Positions 19,901 through 33,443 of a stretch of DNA of 64,000 nt are shown piece by piece. The notes under the pieces are model-generated. The model was not told the origin of the DNA. It was given only the letters and a program-made list of their open reading frames with translations, and did no database searches. Location: contig CM072516.1 in assembly GCA_036898135.1 (NCBI GenBank), forward strand, positions 22,189,948-22,253,947, written 5' to 3'. Made by a program: the position numbers and the translations under genes. This stretch comes from Oncomelania hupensis. Its lineage: Eukaryota; Mollusca; Gastropoda; Littorinimorpha; Pomatiopsidae. How positions within the stretch are numbered: the first letter of the stretch is position 1; each line of letters starts with the position of its first letter.

Positions 19901-22328
19901 CTGCAAAGGAACCATTTTCACCCTTGAACTTCATATAACGAAAATTAAGTATAATGTACAGAAAGTTGACAATCACACTGTGGTTAGTTTAAGTATAACC
20001 TTCCTCTTTTTTCCACATAAAAGTCGTCCTTTGTGAAAGCACAGCTGTAAAGATTATTACTTTCTAACACCTGGAGAAGATTGTAACTACGTTTGTCATG
20101 GTTGCAGGTTATCAGAACTAGACATAGATATTAAAATGAAAAAAGTTATGATGATGGGATTACATTTGTATAGCATGTAAACCATACTATGCAAATGTAA
20201 TAGTCATAAAAAAATGACGGTGACAACGGTCCAAAATAAAACAATGTGTGAAAATCATCACTGGGAGCATTCAGATGCGAATACATATTGTAATGGGTTT
20301 GAGTGTATATAAGTGTATATGAAAACATCAGGGTTCAGTGAGCATTCATGAACTGAAACATAACGAACAGTCCAGGAGCATAAGCCACAGGAATAATCAT
20401 AAACTTCATGCACATTTCAAAATCAAACCTGAAAAAAGACCTCACGCACAGTAAAGAATACATGTCACACCAATGTACAAGAGTACAAATACGAATATTT
20501 CACATCCATATGAAGAAAGACATTTTGTATACGACAATAGCAAAAGCATCACCTGTAAATTCTAAAAAAAGTAAATCATGCAAATGTACAACTATCATTT
20601 CTCTTAATACCTCATTCATGCATAATTCTAACCTGAGCTACATTCACCTGCTTAGCCCTAACTAAACTACCAAGCCCATGCCAGCCAGACCTGGTGAGGC
20701 TCGGGCTCATCTTCTTCTGGCTGATGCCGCAGGTGGTTGGGTCCAGGCGAGTGATTATTTTGTGCTGAGTAGCCTACACTGTGCTGCGCTATTTGTGACG
20801 ATAGTATGCGTGGTGGTGACGATGGCGTTGATGGTTTAGATGCAAAACGTTATGTCGGATGATGATCTTCAACTGTTATTATAATTTTTAAATCAGGCAT
20901 TTTAATCGTTAAAAAAATCCTCCTGTAAAAAAAAATGTTATTAGTTTTTTTCTTGATCTGGAGATATTATTGGTTCTATAGTTCTTATTGGAAAAATTCA
21001 CCATGCTTTATAGCATCTGTATCTATTTTAGTGGTAAGTTACTTTTTTTCCTTCTTTTTCTTGAACTATGTTAATGTTGAAATGTGCTGCGGTGACATGG
21101 TTACTTTTTTTTTCATCACTGTTTACATAATCAAATGCGAGTGACCTTTAAAACATCAAAAAACTTTTTTAAAAAAACCCATTGGTTCTAACTGTGGTAA
21201 GTCTTATGACTTACTCCACTTAGTAATTGCCCTGAGTGGTTGGCCTGTGTGTGTTTAGGCCTGCGTCCATGAGTGGGTGTGCGCGTGAGTGTTTTGTTTT
21301 GGGTTTATTAAACGATAGGTGGAAAATGTACTAAACTTCAAATGTTATGTGTAGAATCGAACACGTATAATGTGCATGTATTTTTTAGTTGTGTGGTTTT
21401 ATGAATAAGTACGCTATTGTTAAATCTAAATTTATTACTGAAAGCTACAGCGCTTATCAGTTAGTTATGGATAAGGCTTTGAGTAGGGATGTATTAGTTG
21501 CGTATGAATTTATGTTGGGTGATTTGGCTTGTCTGTTTGTCTTTAAATGACAAAACAACTCGACCGGACCACAGGACACACATACTTGTGCTTTGAATGT
21601 TTAGTGTAAATAGGCGCAAGCCTCCTGCAATTTACATGGAATTAAACAAGACAACAACAACTACCAAGCTGTAATCTATGGTGCCATAGTTCTAGTCAAC
21701 AAGACATTAGGCCTATGTCATCATTAAACCATGTCATTCAATGCACCGTTTTGCAATACCAACTAATACCTTTCGAATATTCTGCTGTGGCATTATTATA
21801 GTAGGGAAACAGAAAGGAAGAGAACATACAAAATAAAATGAAAAAAAAACAACAAAAAAACCCAATCAATCCCTGTTAAAAAAAAAAAAAAAAAAATCAC
21901 AAACATCTTGTAGCATAGCTGGTTTTCTATACCTAAAGTCCCGGGAACAAACTTGCGTGACTTAGACACAAGACTTTTTAGGACACTGAGAGTTTTCTCT
22001 GGGTACTCTAGTTTTTTCCCTGCCTTCAATAATGGTACTGGATACAGTCTTGAAATCAAAATTTGAAATATAACAACTAATTTCTATTCCACCTCCTCAA
22101 AAACTGATCTCTTCAGATCATCGCTCCATGAATTCGATTGAAGAAACAGAGCGTGATCCTGAGCTTATTATTATATAATGTTTTTGTGTTTTTTCCCTTT
22201 CTTTCCCTCTTCCATATCCTATTCATTTTAGCTTTCTTTGCCAATAATTCCAAGAATGTTGATAAAAAAAAAAATCACAACTTGTGAGGAGAAAACCCCC
22301 ATAAGCCAAAACGAAAAGGGGGACAAAC
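19901..22328 (-). other. LAR intron, 2.4 kb
   Basis: Splits FN3-6. Contains SINE-B (5'-truncated) at 21916-22170 and homopolymer runs. 20640-21660 may be another old retroposon (it ends in a CAA-repeat tail, ACAAGACAACAACAACTA), but I cannot name it. Confidence 0.6.
21916..22170 (+). repeat. SINE-B, 5'-truncated copy
   Basis: Matches 36180-36425 from the AGCTGGTTTCC block: TTTTCTCYGGGTACTCYAGT, CCTTCAATAATGGTAYTGGA, and the 3' GATCTCTTCAGATCAYCG then GATTGAAGAAA end. The tRNA-like promoter is missing. Confidence 0.8.
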
Positions 22329-22523
22329 CAAGAGGATAAGTGACGAAGGAATAGATATCAGAGGACACGAGTTTCTCCTCGTATCGCTCTCCTCGCGGGC
22401 CCCAGATAATTTTGTATTTCTCCAGCGGCCCGTACGTCTCTTTTGGCCTCTGCCAAGTGACCTTGACCAAGGGTGGCTCTTCTTGGAATAGGTTGACGTG
22501 CAGGTTGCGAGGTGGTGTGGGTA
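22329..22523 (-). CDS. Lar: LAR exon: FN3-6, N-terminal half
   Basis: 195 nt, acceptor TGTTGCAG, donor G|GTTTGT, phase 1 to 1. It reads VPTPPRNLHVNLFQEEPPLV, then KVTWQRPKETYGPLEKYKII. The donor was chosen because it keeps phase 1 and gives the domain its normal spacing to the RGTTYEFRV motif in the next exon. GTTTGT is a weaker donor than GTAAGT but recurs at 16339. Confidence 0.88.
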
Positions 22524-23240
22524 CTGCAACATGGCAAATATATGTTCATTACCTCCCCGTCGTTCTCCTTTTTTCTTTTATCCATGTAAAAGACTTGATC
22601 CTTTGCTTTAAAAAAAAACAACAACAGAAAATCAAATAAAAGGAAAGATTTTTTTCAATTCCTGTTCTAGTTATAATGATAATATTATTTTTTAAAGGCG
22701 CACATCTATCACCATCACAGTGAATCAAAGTGAATAACAAAGCAACAAAAGTACAAAAAGATGAAATTGAAGAATAAGCACAAACAACAGTGCATACACA
22801 ATTCTATCAAAATGTTATCAACATCTAAGTCACAATCTTTCTGGTATAGGGTGAACCATCGATGTTCCGTAAGGAACCCTTTCCATATAAAGGAAAAAGA
22901 AGAAGAAGCAGAAGAAGAAATGGATGTTGGCAGCATACTAATCCAGATCCAGATCGAGAAATGTTTTTTAATTCTATATTAATCAAATATACAACGAGAT
23001 CTTTGGTTCTGCCAAAGCACTGTTTTAAAAATATGAATATTGTCAGTTTAAGAAGCTACCCTGAAGATTGAGAATTTGTGATCAGTTATCTAGATTGAAT
23101 GCATCTGATTTTGAAAATGATCAGCTTCAATACAACATAACAAATTTTGAAAGCATATGTAAAGAACTGAAACATGGTTTTAAACAATACACTTGAATAG
23201 ATCTGGATCTTTCATTGTAGTAAGCATTTGATGCTCCTAC
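22524..23240 (-). other. LAR intron, 717 bp
   Basis: AT-rich, nothing recognised. Confidence 0.8.
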
Positions 23241-23389
23241 CTGCTCCCTTCGTGGTGATTGTGCGTGACTTGCTCCTCACTCCATCGCCCTTTCTGGTGT
23301 AGGCGGAAACTTGCACAATGTAACGAGTGTCAGCGTCCAACCCCGTGATAACGGCCTCAGTCTTCTCTCCATCGTATGTATCGTGAATC
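23241..23389 (-). CDS. Lar: LAR exon: FN3-5, C-terminal half
   Basis: 149 nt, acceptor ACATTTAG, donor G|GTAGGA, phase 2 to 1. It reads IHDTYDGEKTEAVITGLDA, then DTRYIVQVSAYTRKGDGVRS, then KSRTITTKGA. The A-Y-T-x-K-G-D-G-x-R-S-K motif is diagnostic for the end of LAR FN3-5. It is too short to stand out as a single open frame, but it splices cleanly. Confidence 0.94.
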
Positions 23390-23586
23390 CTAAATGTAAA
23401 TTATGTTATATGTCAGTCCAATACCGATGAATTAAAAGACGGCTGCTGATTCTTAAAGTAATTATAAGATGGAAATACTACAGCGAAAATGCAATCAAAG
23501 ATAGAAAAGTATGAATTTATGACTTGATAAAGGATTTTGTATGATTCATGCAGATAGTCGAGCAGTGATCAGAAACATCACTAATG

Positions 23587-23588
23587 AA

Positions 23589-23639
<51 letters not shown>

Positions 23640-23640
23640 A
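23587..23640. repeat. (GAT)n microsatellite
   Basis: About 18 uninterrupted GAT triplets. Confidence 0.95.
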
Positions 23641-23874
23641 AAGATGGCGGTGGTATAATGATGTAACAAAAATCTTGGTTATGATGATGGTGATGATGAA
23701 GATGTCACTCCTTACGAGCTGAGCTGCTGATGCTTATAAATGATAAAAATGACAGTGATTGTTATGATAATGTTGATGGCAGTGATGATGATTATGGTGG
23801 TGATGGCAGTGGTGGTGATGATAATGATGACAAAAAAAAACTACCGTGGCGATGAAATAAAATGTACATGGTGA

Positions 23875-23876
23875 TG

Positions 23877-23928
<52 letters not shown>

Positions 23929-23929
23929 C
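23875..23929. repeat. (GAT)n microsatellite
   Basis: About 18 GAT triplets; the interval 23640-23960 between and after the two arrays is a decayed GAT-rich array with GGT, AAT and GCA variants. Confidence 0.95.
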
Positions 23930-24017
23930 AATGATTCTGATAGCGGTGACAACAACAATGATGGCGATCCTGCCAATGACAAAAATAGCTTAACATGAGG
24001 ACGATGATTGTACTTAC

Positions 24018-24180
24018 TCTTCCCTCGCATCAGGAAGAGGTTCATCGTTGCTGTTGACTTTGATGTAGTAGACTTGATAGCCCCGTATTTTGCCATTTGC
24101 ATCCTTGGGAACTTCCCATTCAACAAAGATTCCGGTAGAATTGATGGCCTCTACTTTCACTTTGCGAGGCTCGCCAGGTA
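24018..24180 (-). CDS. Lar: LAR exon: FN3-5, N-terminal half
   Basis: 163 nt, acceptor CATGCAG, donor GA|GTAAGT, phase 1 to 2. It reads VPGEPRKVKVEAINSTGI and DANGKIRGYQVYYIKV. The PRKV(K/E)VEA.NST and G-Q/K-I-R-G-Y-Q-V signatures are those of LAR FN3-5. It joins in phase 2 to the exon at 23389. Confidence 0.95.
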
Positions 24181-25793
24181 CTGCATGGACCACAACCACT
24201 TACATCACTTCATGTTAATAGTCAATGTTGCACATGGTTTCATGTTAATCGTAAATGTAAGACCTTTCCATCTTTTTTTTGGTATTGTTTGTCAACTCGT
24301 CATCACGATATGACATCAACAGTACATCAGAACATCACCATCTAATATTAACAGTGCATATAGTAAGTGGTCATTAAACGTATCCTGCATCAGCTTGATT
24401 ATTCAAGGAACTTTAAGGACATTTGGACAAAGGAAGTGGAGACAAAAATAAATGGACTAAAATACTCATATTAATTTTAAAAAAAACCAACTTGCTATCA
24501 TTTACACACACAGACACACATGCTAATTATATTTGTAAAAAATAAATGTCAGATGCGCTAACTAATTATTTTATTATATTTTTGTAATTAGTACTTCTGG
24601 CTATAAATGAAACTTGCTGCTTATAAATGCAAACACACGTGAGTGTTTGTTAACACATTAGAGCTCAATGGCCTTTACATTATTAATAAAATGTATTAAT
24701 AAAATACTGCTAGTATACTTCCACAACCAGCAATGGTTGCATTTGACTATACTCAATTTCTTAGAGTAACTAACACCTTTGGGTGTCCAGAATTATACAT
24801 TTTGGATGGAAATGCAAACATTTTTGAGAGAGGCAGACAAGGGAAAGAAGAGGTAGTGGGACACCTTTGGCCTCACCTTAACCATTAGATTACTACATAA
24901 CATTTCTTTATTAAGGTTAGGTCTTTTAAGGCACACAACCTGATATTAAAATAAATGATTCATTAGGGCATTACCACTTACTGGTAGTGGGGAGAATAAT
25001 AAGCATAACTTAACTGCTTGCAAGTTTGATAATCATTCTGAAGAAAAACTATTTTTTAAGGTTTTATTTTATCATATAATTCTTTTAATATTTTTTAAAA
25101 TAACAAACATAAATATAATTTCTTTATAAATAAGGATAATGCAATGTAACAACGTATATAAAATTTAAAGACAGTTACTGTTTCTCTTTTTGCAAAAGAA
25201 TTTAGATGTCGCTCCTTCAATTCTGAAGAATATTGTCAAAAAATTAAGTGTGTGTGAGTGAGTGAGTGTGTGTGTGTGTGTGTGTTAAAATCACTTATTT
25301 TAGAATTTAAACAGATAATCTGATCTGCAAGCAAGTACTGACCGAGTGAACTCCTTTTCTTTTATTATATTCCCATCATTTTAGAGATTACACTATGCAA
25401 AACATGGTGACAAAAGAACAAGATAAACTGTCACTAGGCACCCATCCAGAATTTTTAAAAAAGCAATTGGGTGTTGGTCAATGGGGATGCCAAAGTAAGG
25501 TAGAGAGGAGTGTGCAGGTGGGGGAGGGGGAGAATGTTACTATGCTAATACTATGACCATTTTTGTTTCTGAAGGATAAAATTCGAAAAACCAGAGAAGA
25601 TTTGTAGAGGATTGCTACCAGGAAAAATGTCCGCTGGAAGGTTGAACTCCACAATGCATGGGGTGAAAAGGGGGGAGGTGTGGAGGGTGGCAAAGTGGGT
25701 GGGGGACATAAGCAGGACATCTGCACTACTGGATTGTCATGGAAACAGTGGGAAAAGAGTGGTTGATAAAGGGGTTATAGATAAATTGTTGGG

Positions 25794-25850
<57 letters not shown>

Positions 25851-28365
25851 CAGAGGTTTAGGCATCAAGACCAGTGTTCATGGGATCTTGAAGGACGATG
25901 GAACTGGGGACAGGACTAAAGAAGAAGAAGAGATTCAGCGGACAGGGCCGGATTACATAGAATTGTTAGTTAAAAAAGGGTTTCAGACTCTACATCACAA
26001 CGAATTTTGCTTGTTAACAATGCGCCCTTAAATATTTAAGAGGACATTAGTTGTGTAGAATTTCTGCATACAAATTATTTACGAATAATTACTGCCTAAA
26101 TCATGCATTTCAAAATTAGTATTACGCATGGCAAGTAAAATTATTGTAAACAATAGAATACATTTAGGAATATTTTTTATTTTGAATATTGTAATACATT
26201 CCAATTTATATGGGGGCATTTATTTTTGTTTAAATCTTGATTACTAAACAACTCTCCCCCAAAATCTTTACAAACTCCAACAATTATGTTTCTCTCCACA
26301 TCCACTTCCAATCTTCCATATAACGAAGCTAACTCTATCTTGGAGACTCTCTTCAGTTTTAAATTTCGTAACTAAAGGTCAATCCTCGCAGCAGAAACAT
26401 GGAAAATAATTCAAAATAAATGTTTAACATTAAAAAAAAAAAGTAAACAAAGTAATCAACCAATCAAGTTCAAACAGACAAGATAGCATACCCAAAATAC
26501 AGAATAAAGTCATAAATAAATAAATAAATGTGGAAAATAGAGGATAAAAGTGTTTAAAATTGGGGCTGACAAGACAACATTGATAAAGGGAGGTAACATA
26601 TGTGGAGAAAACCATCATGACAACACCTACTCAGTGAATCATGCTAATTGCTCTAAGCACATCACAACATCACTGTGCAATGTAACATTCAAATAAAGAC
26701 TTTCATACCAAAAGAACAAAGCAGGTAAAGCATGAAATTCATTCAAAAATAATTTCGTTTTTGTGCATACCTTGCAGCATATTCAATAGATATTAACAAT
26801 ATGTTTATCTTTAGCAAATGTGAATTAATTTCAATGAGCTTGCGCAACGAAACGCAAATCCTCGTTAATGCAGCTTGCATATTAGTCCAGTCAGAATCTT
26901 TGTCAGAAGTAAACAATGTTAACAATTTTGGAATAAGACACCACACAAATGATACTTGAACAAATACATAAATACACTTCACGCTTTAATTAAAAAAAAA
27001 CAACATAAATTATACTCAACAAAACATGAAGACACACACACACATATTACATGAATATTAAACAAAGAATACACGAACAGCCTAATGAAGAGACAGTGAA
27101 TGCCTTGAAAGTCAAGTCAACCATAACATGTGAAGAAGCTCCAGAAGTCAATGCGTCAATCTAATATGACTCAAAATGCATAAACTGTGAAAACAAAAGA
27201 ATGCATGGATCAACAGGAAAATGGCCAAATGAATGCTTGACCCCATTTGCTGGGTCGAAAAGTGTCTCATAAACGTGAAGAAATTATGAGAATACTTGAT
27301 AACATTGAAGAAATACTTTTGAAATTCCAACCCCAAACAGGATCATAACACTTGTAAAGACAGGATCATGACACATCTTTAAAAATATAAAGAATTCCGT
27401 TTCAAAATCGGCAGATGTAAATGCATCAAAATAACAAGTTGAGAGAAAAACCAGCAGAACTTTCAAACTGCACAGAGCTACAGCTGCTGCATATAACGGA
27501 ATCGCCCTATTGGAGATATGTTAGCCTACTTTGAAAGGCAGTTCCAAAAGAATAGTTTAAAAGATCATGGTAGGACTCGGGATTAGAAGAACACCACCAA
27601 GAAGACATTCCATTGGAAAAAGAAAATGGGGAAAAAGAGAACGCCATAGAGAGATACAAATAGCAGAAACTATTGTGAAACAGGCAAGGAATCAGCAACA
27701 CCTTCTTGGCATTTAGGCAAGATATATGGGTCTACTCAACTAAAAATAAAAGTTGCAAAAATGAAAGGTGTCATGTTATTATCTCTATTTTACGATCAAA
27801 TACATCGACCCAAGACTAGAGTTAGATCAGCAACCGCAACATTTAACAAATTAGAAGCGATGCTGCCTAAATGCAAGTAGAAATATTACAACATGGACAA
27901 CATCGATCATGCTTTGTTTTGAATCTCAGATTTGAAAACAAAACCTCCTACACACGCCCAGAAATATCTGCAATTTATTATACAAAACTGCCCACAACAC
28001 TTTTGTCAGCTACTCTGGTTCTTTGATACCAAGCAATCTGCACAGGCCTCTGCGGAGTCGAAGTTAATAAAAGCAACGATTGCACAAACTTTTTAAGGCA
28101 TACTCAATGGTCCAAAAAAATGAATGCTCATCGACAAGAACGTCACTCCAAACAGCGGGATGGTGTGAGAGCTGTCAAAACCCAGCAAGCAAATGCCAAT
28201 GAGTTTGAGTTAATAAAGTAGAAACCTAAGACGCAAAAGATCGAGCAACACAAACGACAAACACACAACGCACGCACGCAAAAAAATCAATTAAAAATCC
28301 GGATGGGATGAAGGGAAGAGGAGGAAGGGTCCGGGGATCGGATATTCTTAAAGGGGGTTACCTAC
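24181..28365 (-). other. LAR intron, 4.2 kb
   Basis: Between FN3-4 and FN3-5. Has a TG repeat (about 25251-25285) and a GA repeat (25798-25848). Otherwise AT-rich and featureless to my reading. Confidence 0.75.
25798..25848. repeat. (GA)n microsatellite
   Basis: About 25 perfect GA units. Confidence 0.95.
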
Positions 28366-28674
28366 CATCTTCGTCCGTGTGGACCAGGATGGGTGGGGAG
28401 GCGGGCCCGTCACCGACACGGGTGAAAGCCACCATCCAGATCTTATACTCGGTCCAGGTGCGGAGACCTTCCAGGACGAACAAGCCGTCTTTCGCTCCCA
28501 CCTGCTGGAGGCTAGCGTCTTCGTCCCTGCGACCAACCTCGTTGGGCATGTAAAAGATCTTATAGCCCTCCAGCCGCCCGTTCTGCTTGTCGGCCAGGGG
28601 AGGTTTCCAGGTCACCTCGATACGCTGCTGGTCAAGGGCGCGACCGCTCACATCTCTGGGAGGGGCTTCAGGGA
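28366..28674 (-). CDS. Lar: LAR exon: FN3-4, whole domain
   Basis: 309 nt, acceptor TCAACAG, donor G|GTAGGT, phase 1 to 1. It reads PEAPPRDVSGRALDQQRIEV, then TWKPPLADKQNGRLEGYKI, then LRTWTEYKIWMVAFTRVGDG and ends in HTDEDG. The W-T-E-Y-[RK]-[IV]-W and T-D-E-D motifs are characteristic of LAR FN3-4. Another symmetric single-exon domain. Confidence 0.96.
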
Positions 28675-30929
28675 CTGTTGATAGGAGGATAGGGGGCAAG
28701 ATGGCAGGGAGAAAGGGAGTAAAGGAGAAAAGAAACAAAATCCAAAATCAAACGAAAGAATACACCCAAAAAAAAACAAAACTCAAACGTCGGCAAAAAA
28801 TAATACTATGATGAATATATTGCGACATGAACGCGCTTTGATGAATGACGCGAACATGATACGGATGCAAAGGTGTAGAGAAGAAAGGATGCATTTTGAT
28901 GATGACATAATAGTAACATACACTATGCGCTTTGTTGCTGTTGGGGCTAACTGCTTCTGTTGTTTGTGTTGTGTGTTCGTTAATTCCAACAAATGTTATT
29001 TAACATGAAGGCAGACACATGCACAACAGGACAGAATTAGTGCTCAATCAAAATGCATCATCCAAATGCACACAGGTTAATTGTAAAGTAATATAAAGTA
29101 ACTATAATCCTTCTGCTGCAGAATGTAAGATAGACAAAGAGGCTGCTTGCGTTTATCTGATTTATATCAAACAACACGGATCTTGCCGGCATTCAACATT
29201 CACTAATTTGGGCAGCTTGCAATGGGCAAAACTGAAGAGCAAGTTCCTCAAAAGATTTTCAAGGACAGAAATCAAAGCGACAAGACATTTGCATCAAGCT
29301 GCATTACGGATGATCACAGATTCAATAAACTACTATTCACCATCAGTCACCGAATGCTAAAACCAAATCCAGTGATTCACCTTTTTGAAATTTACAAATG
29401 ACACCAATCGGTAACGATAAGAGACCAATGTAAGGTTAGACAATTTAGAACAATTACACAAGGCGTACGTATTGATTACAAACGTCTTCTTTCTTCTTCA
29501 GGGAACGGGATATTTCAAAGATTGTTCATATTATGCGCTGCGATGCTCTGAGACAACTTGGAGTCTGGGACTAAAATCTGGGTCAAAGCCATAGTTTACA
29601 AAGCTTTCGAACTGGGACTTGTTATTCCTCAGGCCCACTTTATGGATCAGACCTCATGCTTTGATCTTTCATTATTTTCACTGCCCAAATTATGAATGCT
29701 AATACTGCTCGATTAGTAGGATAGGACAGAACAATTTTAAAAAGCGTCATGTCGGGATGCTCAAATAATTGCGTAGCAAAGCATATTTACAAGAGAAAAA
29801 AAAGAGTAACTGTACAAATAGGGAAATGGATCGTTCAAAAGTCAGTCAACAGTTTTACTCGGATTACTCAACGATGGGTCTGCTAAGATTCAGTTTAAAT
29901 GCATGTTTAAATGGAAGTAAGTTGGTCCTATCTAGCAAAGGTGGCCGTAGGGGGAAATCGATTACTTCATTTTTCTACAAGCTTCGGTCCATAACAACAT
30001 GTTCACAGTCCTTTGCTTTAAATGTAACCTAGGCTTACTTCGTTTGTTGCCTTTATTTATGATACAGTCAGTGTATTCCCATTTCTGAACGAAACATAGC
30101 GTCTTTTACATTACCCTAAAACACGACCTAACGCCAGCTAGCTTGTATATTTTGCACAAAACACACTAACAAACATCAAACATGGGAAGCAAATATATAA
30201 GCTAAAAAAAAAAAAAACTGCTGATCACTTTGAACTTCACACTGCAGGGTACCACCAGACCAAAGCGAACACTGACAACATACGGTAGGGAAGATTCAAA
30301 GTAGTAAATGTGGTAATTTGTTTGCAGTGCTTTTGCCTGGCTGCTGCAATGTAGTGTTGTGTATCTAGGCATGTCAAAATAAGTCACATAAAATCTACTG
30401 GGAGACTGTAAATCACATCACATGTGTGGTATGTGTTGCGGCTGAACGAAAGAAAAAGTTGATGGTCGTATGTGCTGAGTAAGATAAAAGCTGTTAAGTG
30501 TAGAAAGTGTGCAGGGGACATGATGGACTCTTGTATTAGGTACACTTGTTACGAGAAGTGTGATCTTGCAAAGTAACTACAGTATAGGGACAAAAAGAAT
30601 AATAACCGGTGAATGGTGCAGAACACTACTGAATGTGAGCTGTCTCTCAAACGGCAAAGACATTGTTAACATGTGCTCTTTTAACATAAAAAATAAAAAT
30701 ACTACATGTGCGCTGTATTAGAGAAACATAAATTCCAACAAAACACAGGGGGTGATGGGTGGGGGGAGGGAAGTTAACTTGTATTCGAGCATAATTATTT
30801 TTTATTATAATGTTAAAATGTGTGCAAGATTCATTGAACGCGCCTTTCCTATATTCTCTATAAGCCACACACACGTATTACTGTTAATGTGTATGCTCCA
30901 ATTATAACTACCATTGTAAATAAAGCACC

Positions 30930-30931
30930 GA

Positions 30932-30989
<58 letters not shown>
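30930..30989. repeat. (TG)n microsatellite
   Basis: About 30 TG units with one TTTG interruption. Confidence 0.95.
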
Positions 30990-30993
<4 letters not shown>

Positions 30994-31244
30994 ACATTAA
31001 AACATCACTCTCCAACACTGACAATGCTTTTAGTTGTAAAATAAAATGTGCGAAAAAAAGCTTGTGTGTTACTTGAAACGTAACTTAAAATCTACAATGT
31101 TTTTCTTTACTAATTAACAGAAAACATAATGAATTTTCCAAATATATGGGTCAGTACGAAAGAAACAAAACAAAATGTTAGTATTGCTGCACTTGACGAA
31201 AATAATACAGCACACTCCACAAAGGATTATTTCAAGGATGCGTT

Positions 31245-31530
31245 GACAGTATTTGTAACAGAAAATAGTGTCAATAAAAATCGTGTTTGGACTTTCTTTG
31301 CAATAGAAAGTCGTGTTTTGACTGTGTTTGCAACAGATAATCGTGTGTTGTTAGCCGTACACTGGGGGCGGGGGTGGGGGTGTGGGGGGGGCGGGGGGGG
31401 AGGGGGGGAGGGAATCGTGTTTGTAACAGAAAATCGTGTACTGACTCTTTGTAACAGACAATCGTGTGTAGGCTGTATTTCTGTGTTAAACATTGTGTAT
31501 TCACTGTATTTGTAACAGAAATACGAGTTT
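31245..31530. repeat. Degenerate ~33-bp tandem repeat with G-rich insert
   Basis: Repeated block TTTGTAACAGAAAATCGTGT followed by a (T)TGACTGT-type spacer occurs about seven times with drift. At 31360-31411 the array is interrupted by an almost pure G run with several blocks of five or more G, a potential G-quadruplex site. Minus-strand translation shows an approximately 11-residue period; no coding role is suggested. Confidence 0.75.
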
Positions 31531-32758
31531 GACCTAACGCAGAATAGTACTTCTTGTTCTGGCATTGCATTGTCTGTTGGTGAAGTTACTACAATAAAAG
31601 ATTTGACACACCGAACTCCCTAGCAGCAAATACTCATAAAATCATGATAAAGTAATTTGTCTTTGTTTGACATGAACACTACTGTTCATGCATGCGCGTG
31701 GGTGTATTTTTCATTATAATTGCTTGAAAAAACATGGATCATTGTATCTTTTACGGCTTGTAAGACAGAACGACAAATATAATCTATTTGCGAATAAGTT
31801 TGTGTATGTGTTCTAAGTGCAATCTGAGAAAGAAAGCCTGAAAATATAAAGACAATGACTGACGGTAAAATATAAACAGCAACATATAAAACTGAAATAT
31901 GAAAAAACATTATTAAGGTCATAAAAACATCAAAATAATGAATACACATTCTAATACAGGCAATTCAACATAAAATTTAAATAAAAACGATCTAACTACA
32001 GGTATAACGAAACAAGTTTAAATGTGGTCTTGAAATCTTACTCTAGAAAATTATATTTTAATAAGAAGCCGTGTCACATCTATGCAAAAGTGAATTTACA
32101 ATCACGAAACGAGAGGAATATATTATATTGCTTTCAGAATACTGAAAGAGAGTAATTTCAAACACCCAAAAGCTAGATGACACGAACTTGTAGTCACAAA
32201 ACAAAGTGAAATGAATTACTTTGCATGTAGAAAACAAATACATTGGAAACTGTGACCAAAATACGGCAAGGGCAAAAAAGCTAAAAGGGATACTAACAGA
32301 CAAAACGAGAAAGGACTCTGTGCAAAACTGAGCAGATAAGGCGCAGTCTTTAAGGTGGTGCTAAGACATCAAAGGGCAGTTTTGTGTTACTCTGTTTCAT
32401 CTTGTCAGTATTGTCTCTCCCGCCACAAGGGGGAAGCGAGTTACACGCCTGTTGGGGACAGTTACATTGCCCACAGAAACAGTGGCTTCTTCGTCCTACA
32501 CGGAACACACACAAATAAACAAAAACAATATGAACAAAATCAGCGAAAATGACACCCTTTGGGATGAGTGTGGTGGTGCTGTGAAGAATCCCCAATTCAT
32601 TGACTCTTTTGGTTTTATTCATTGTCTTGTTTGAGGAGGAGGGGGGGGGGGAAGCCGCATATACTAATAGCTTGCAGTAGTTAAATGTGTATCTTAAGCG
32701 TTGCTAACAAATTATGTGACCCCAAAACTGTTAAGAGATAAAATTTCATATTAAAAAC

Positions 32759-32894
32759 TTATTCGCTGAAGGATTGTTTTGTAGACAGATTGATTGGGCT
32801 GGTGCCTTAAAAACATTGGACATGTGTCTCATCTTATTCGTGGAAGGATTGTATTGTAGATAGATTGATTGACTGGTGCCTTAAAACAATGGAA
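32759..32894. repeat. Tandem duplication, ~75-bp unit
   Basis: GGATTGTTTTGTAGACAGAT and GGATTGTATTGTAGATAGAT start two similar units, each followed by TGATTG, CTGGTGCCTTAAAA and a CATTGG/CAATGG end. Roughly 85-90% alike. Confidence 0.75.
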
Positions 32895-33443
32895 GTTTAG
32901 ATTTAGATCTTGGATACTTTAAAAAAAAAGATCTGGATAATAGTAATGTAACATAAATACTGAAAATCTCCACTAAACGGTAAACTGTGGGGAATGTTCA
33001 CTATGCAAATGCTTGCAAACTGATAAAATCGGAAAAATAGCGTATGGATGACCATATTTTATGCATGACAAATGCGTACCATGACAAGAAATGAAACAGA
33101 GCCATACAACAACTGTACGCTTCATATTCTCAAGGGAAAACATTTAATAAAGGTTCTTTCGAGAAACAAACAAATACAAGAATTTATACCTACCAAAAAA
33201 AAAAGAAAAAAGAAAGAAAAAGAAACAAAAAATAACCATATAAAAAGTAAAATAATAATAATAAAAAATAAAGTTAAATTAAATAACAGGGGACAAAAAG
33301 TTGGGCACACAAGTGACAAACTTAATGAAAAACATCCAGACATCAGTATCATCAGTATTCTGGGGCCATAAGGGTTGACACTTGCCGACACAGCTAGGAT
33401 AGACAAGCTAAGCGCACGAAAAAACAACAACACAAGGACTTAC

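Larger units (their letters stand above)
23390..24017 (-). other. LAR intron, 628 bp, GAT-rich
   Basis: Splits FN3-5 and is dominated by GAT trinucleotide repeats (see next two entries). Confidence 0.85.
28675..33443 (-). other. LAR intron, 4.8 kb
   Basis: Between FN3-3 and FN3-4. Contains a TG repeat (30930-30989), a degenerate tandem array with a G-rich insert (31245-31530) and a tandem duplication (32759-32894). 28810-30900 shows nothing recognised. Confidence 0.75.

Noticed and set aside
20690..20760. GC-rich patch that could be a LAR exon
   Set aside because: No FN3 motif in any frame, and the flanking exons 22329 and 19900 already join to a domain of normal length.
23734..24126. 130-codon Ser/His-rich frame
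   Set aside because: Comes from the GAT repeat; only the end overlaps the real FN3-5 exon, in another frame.
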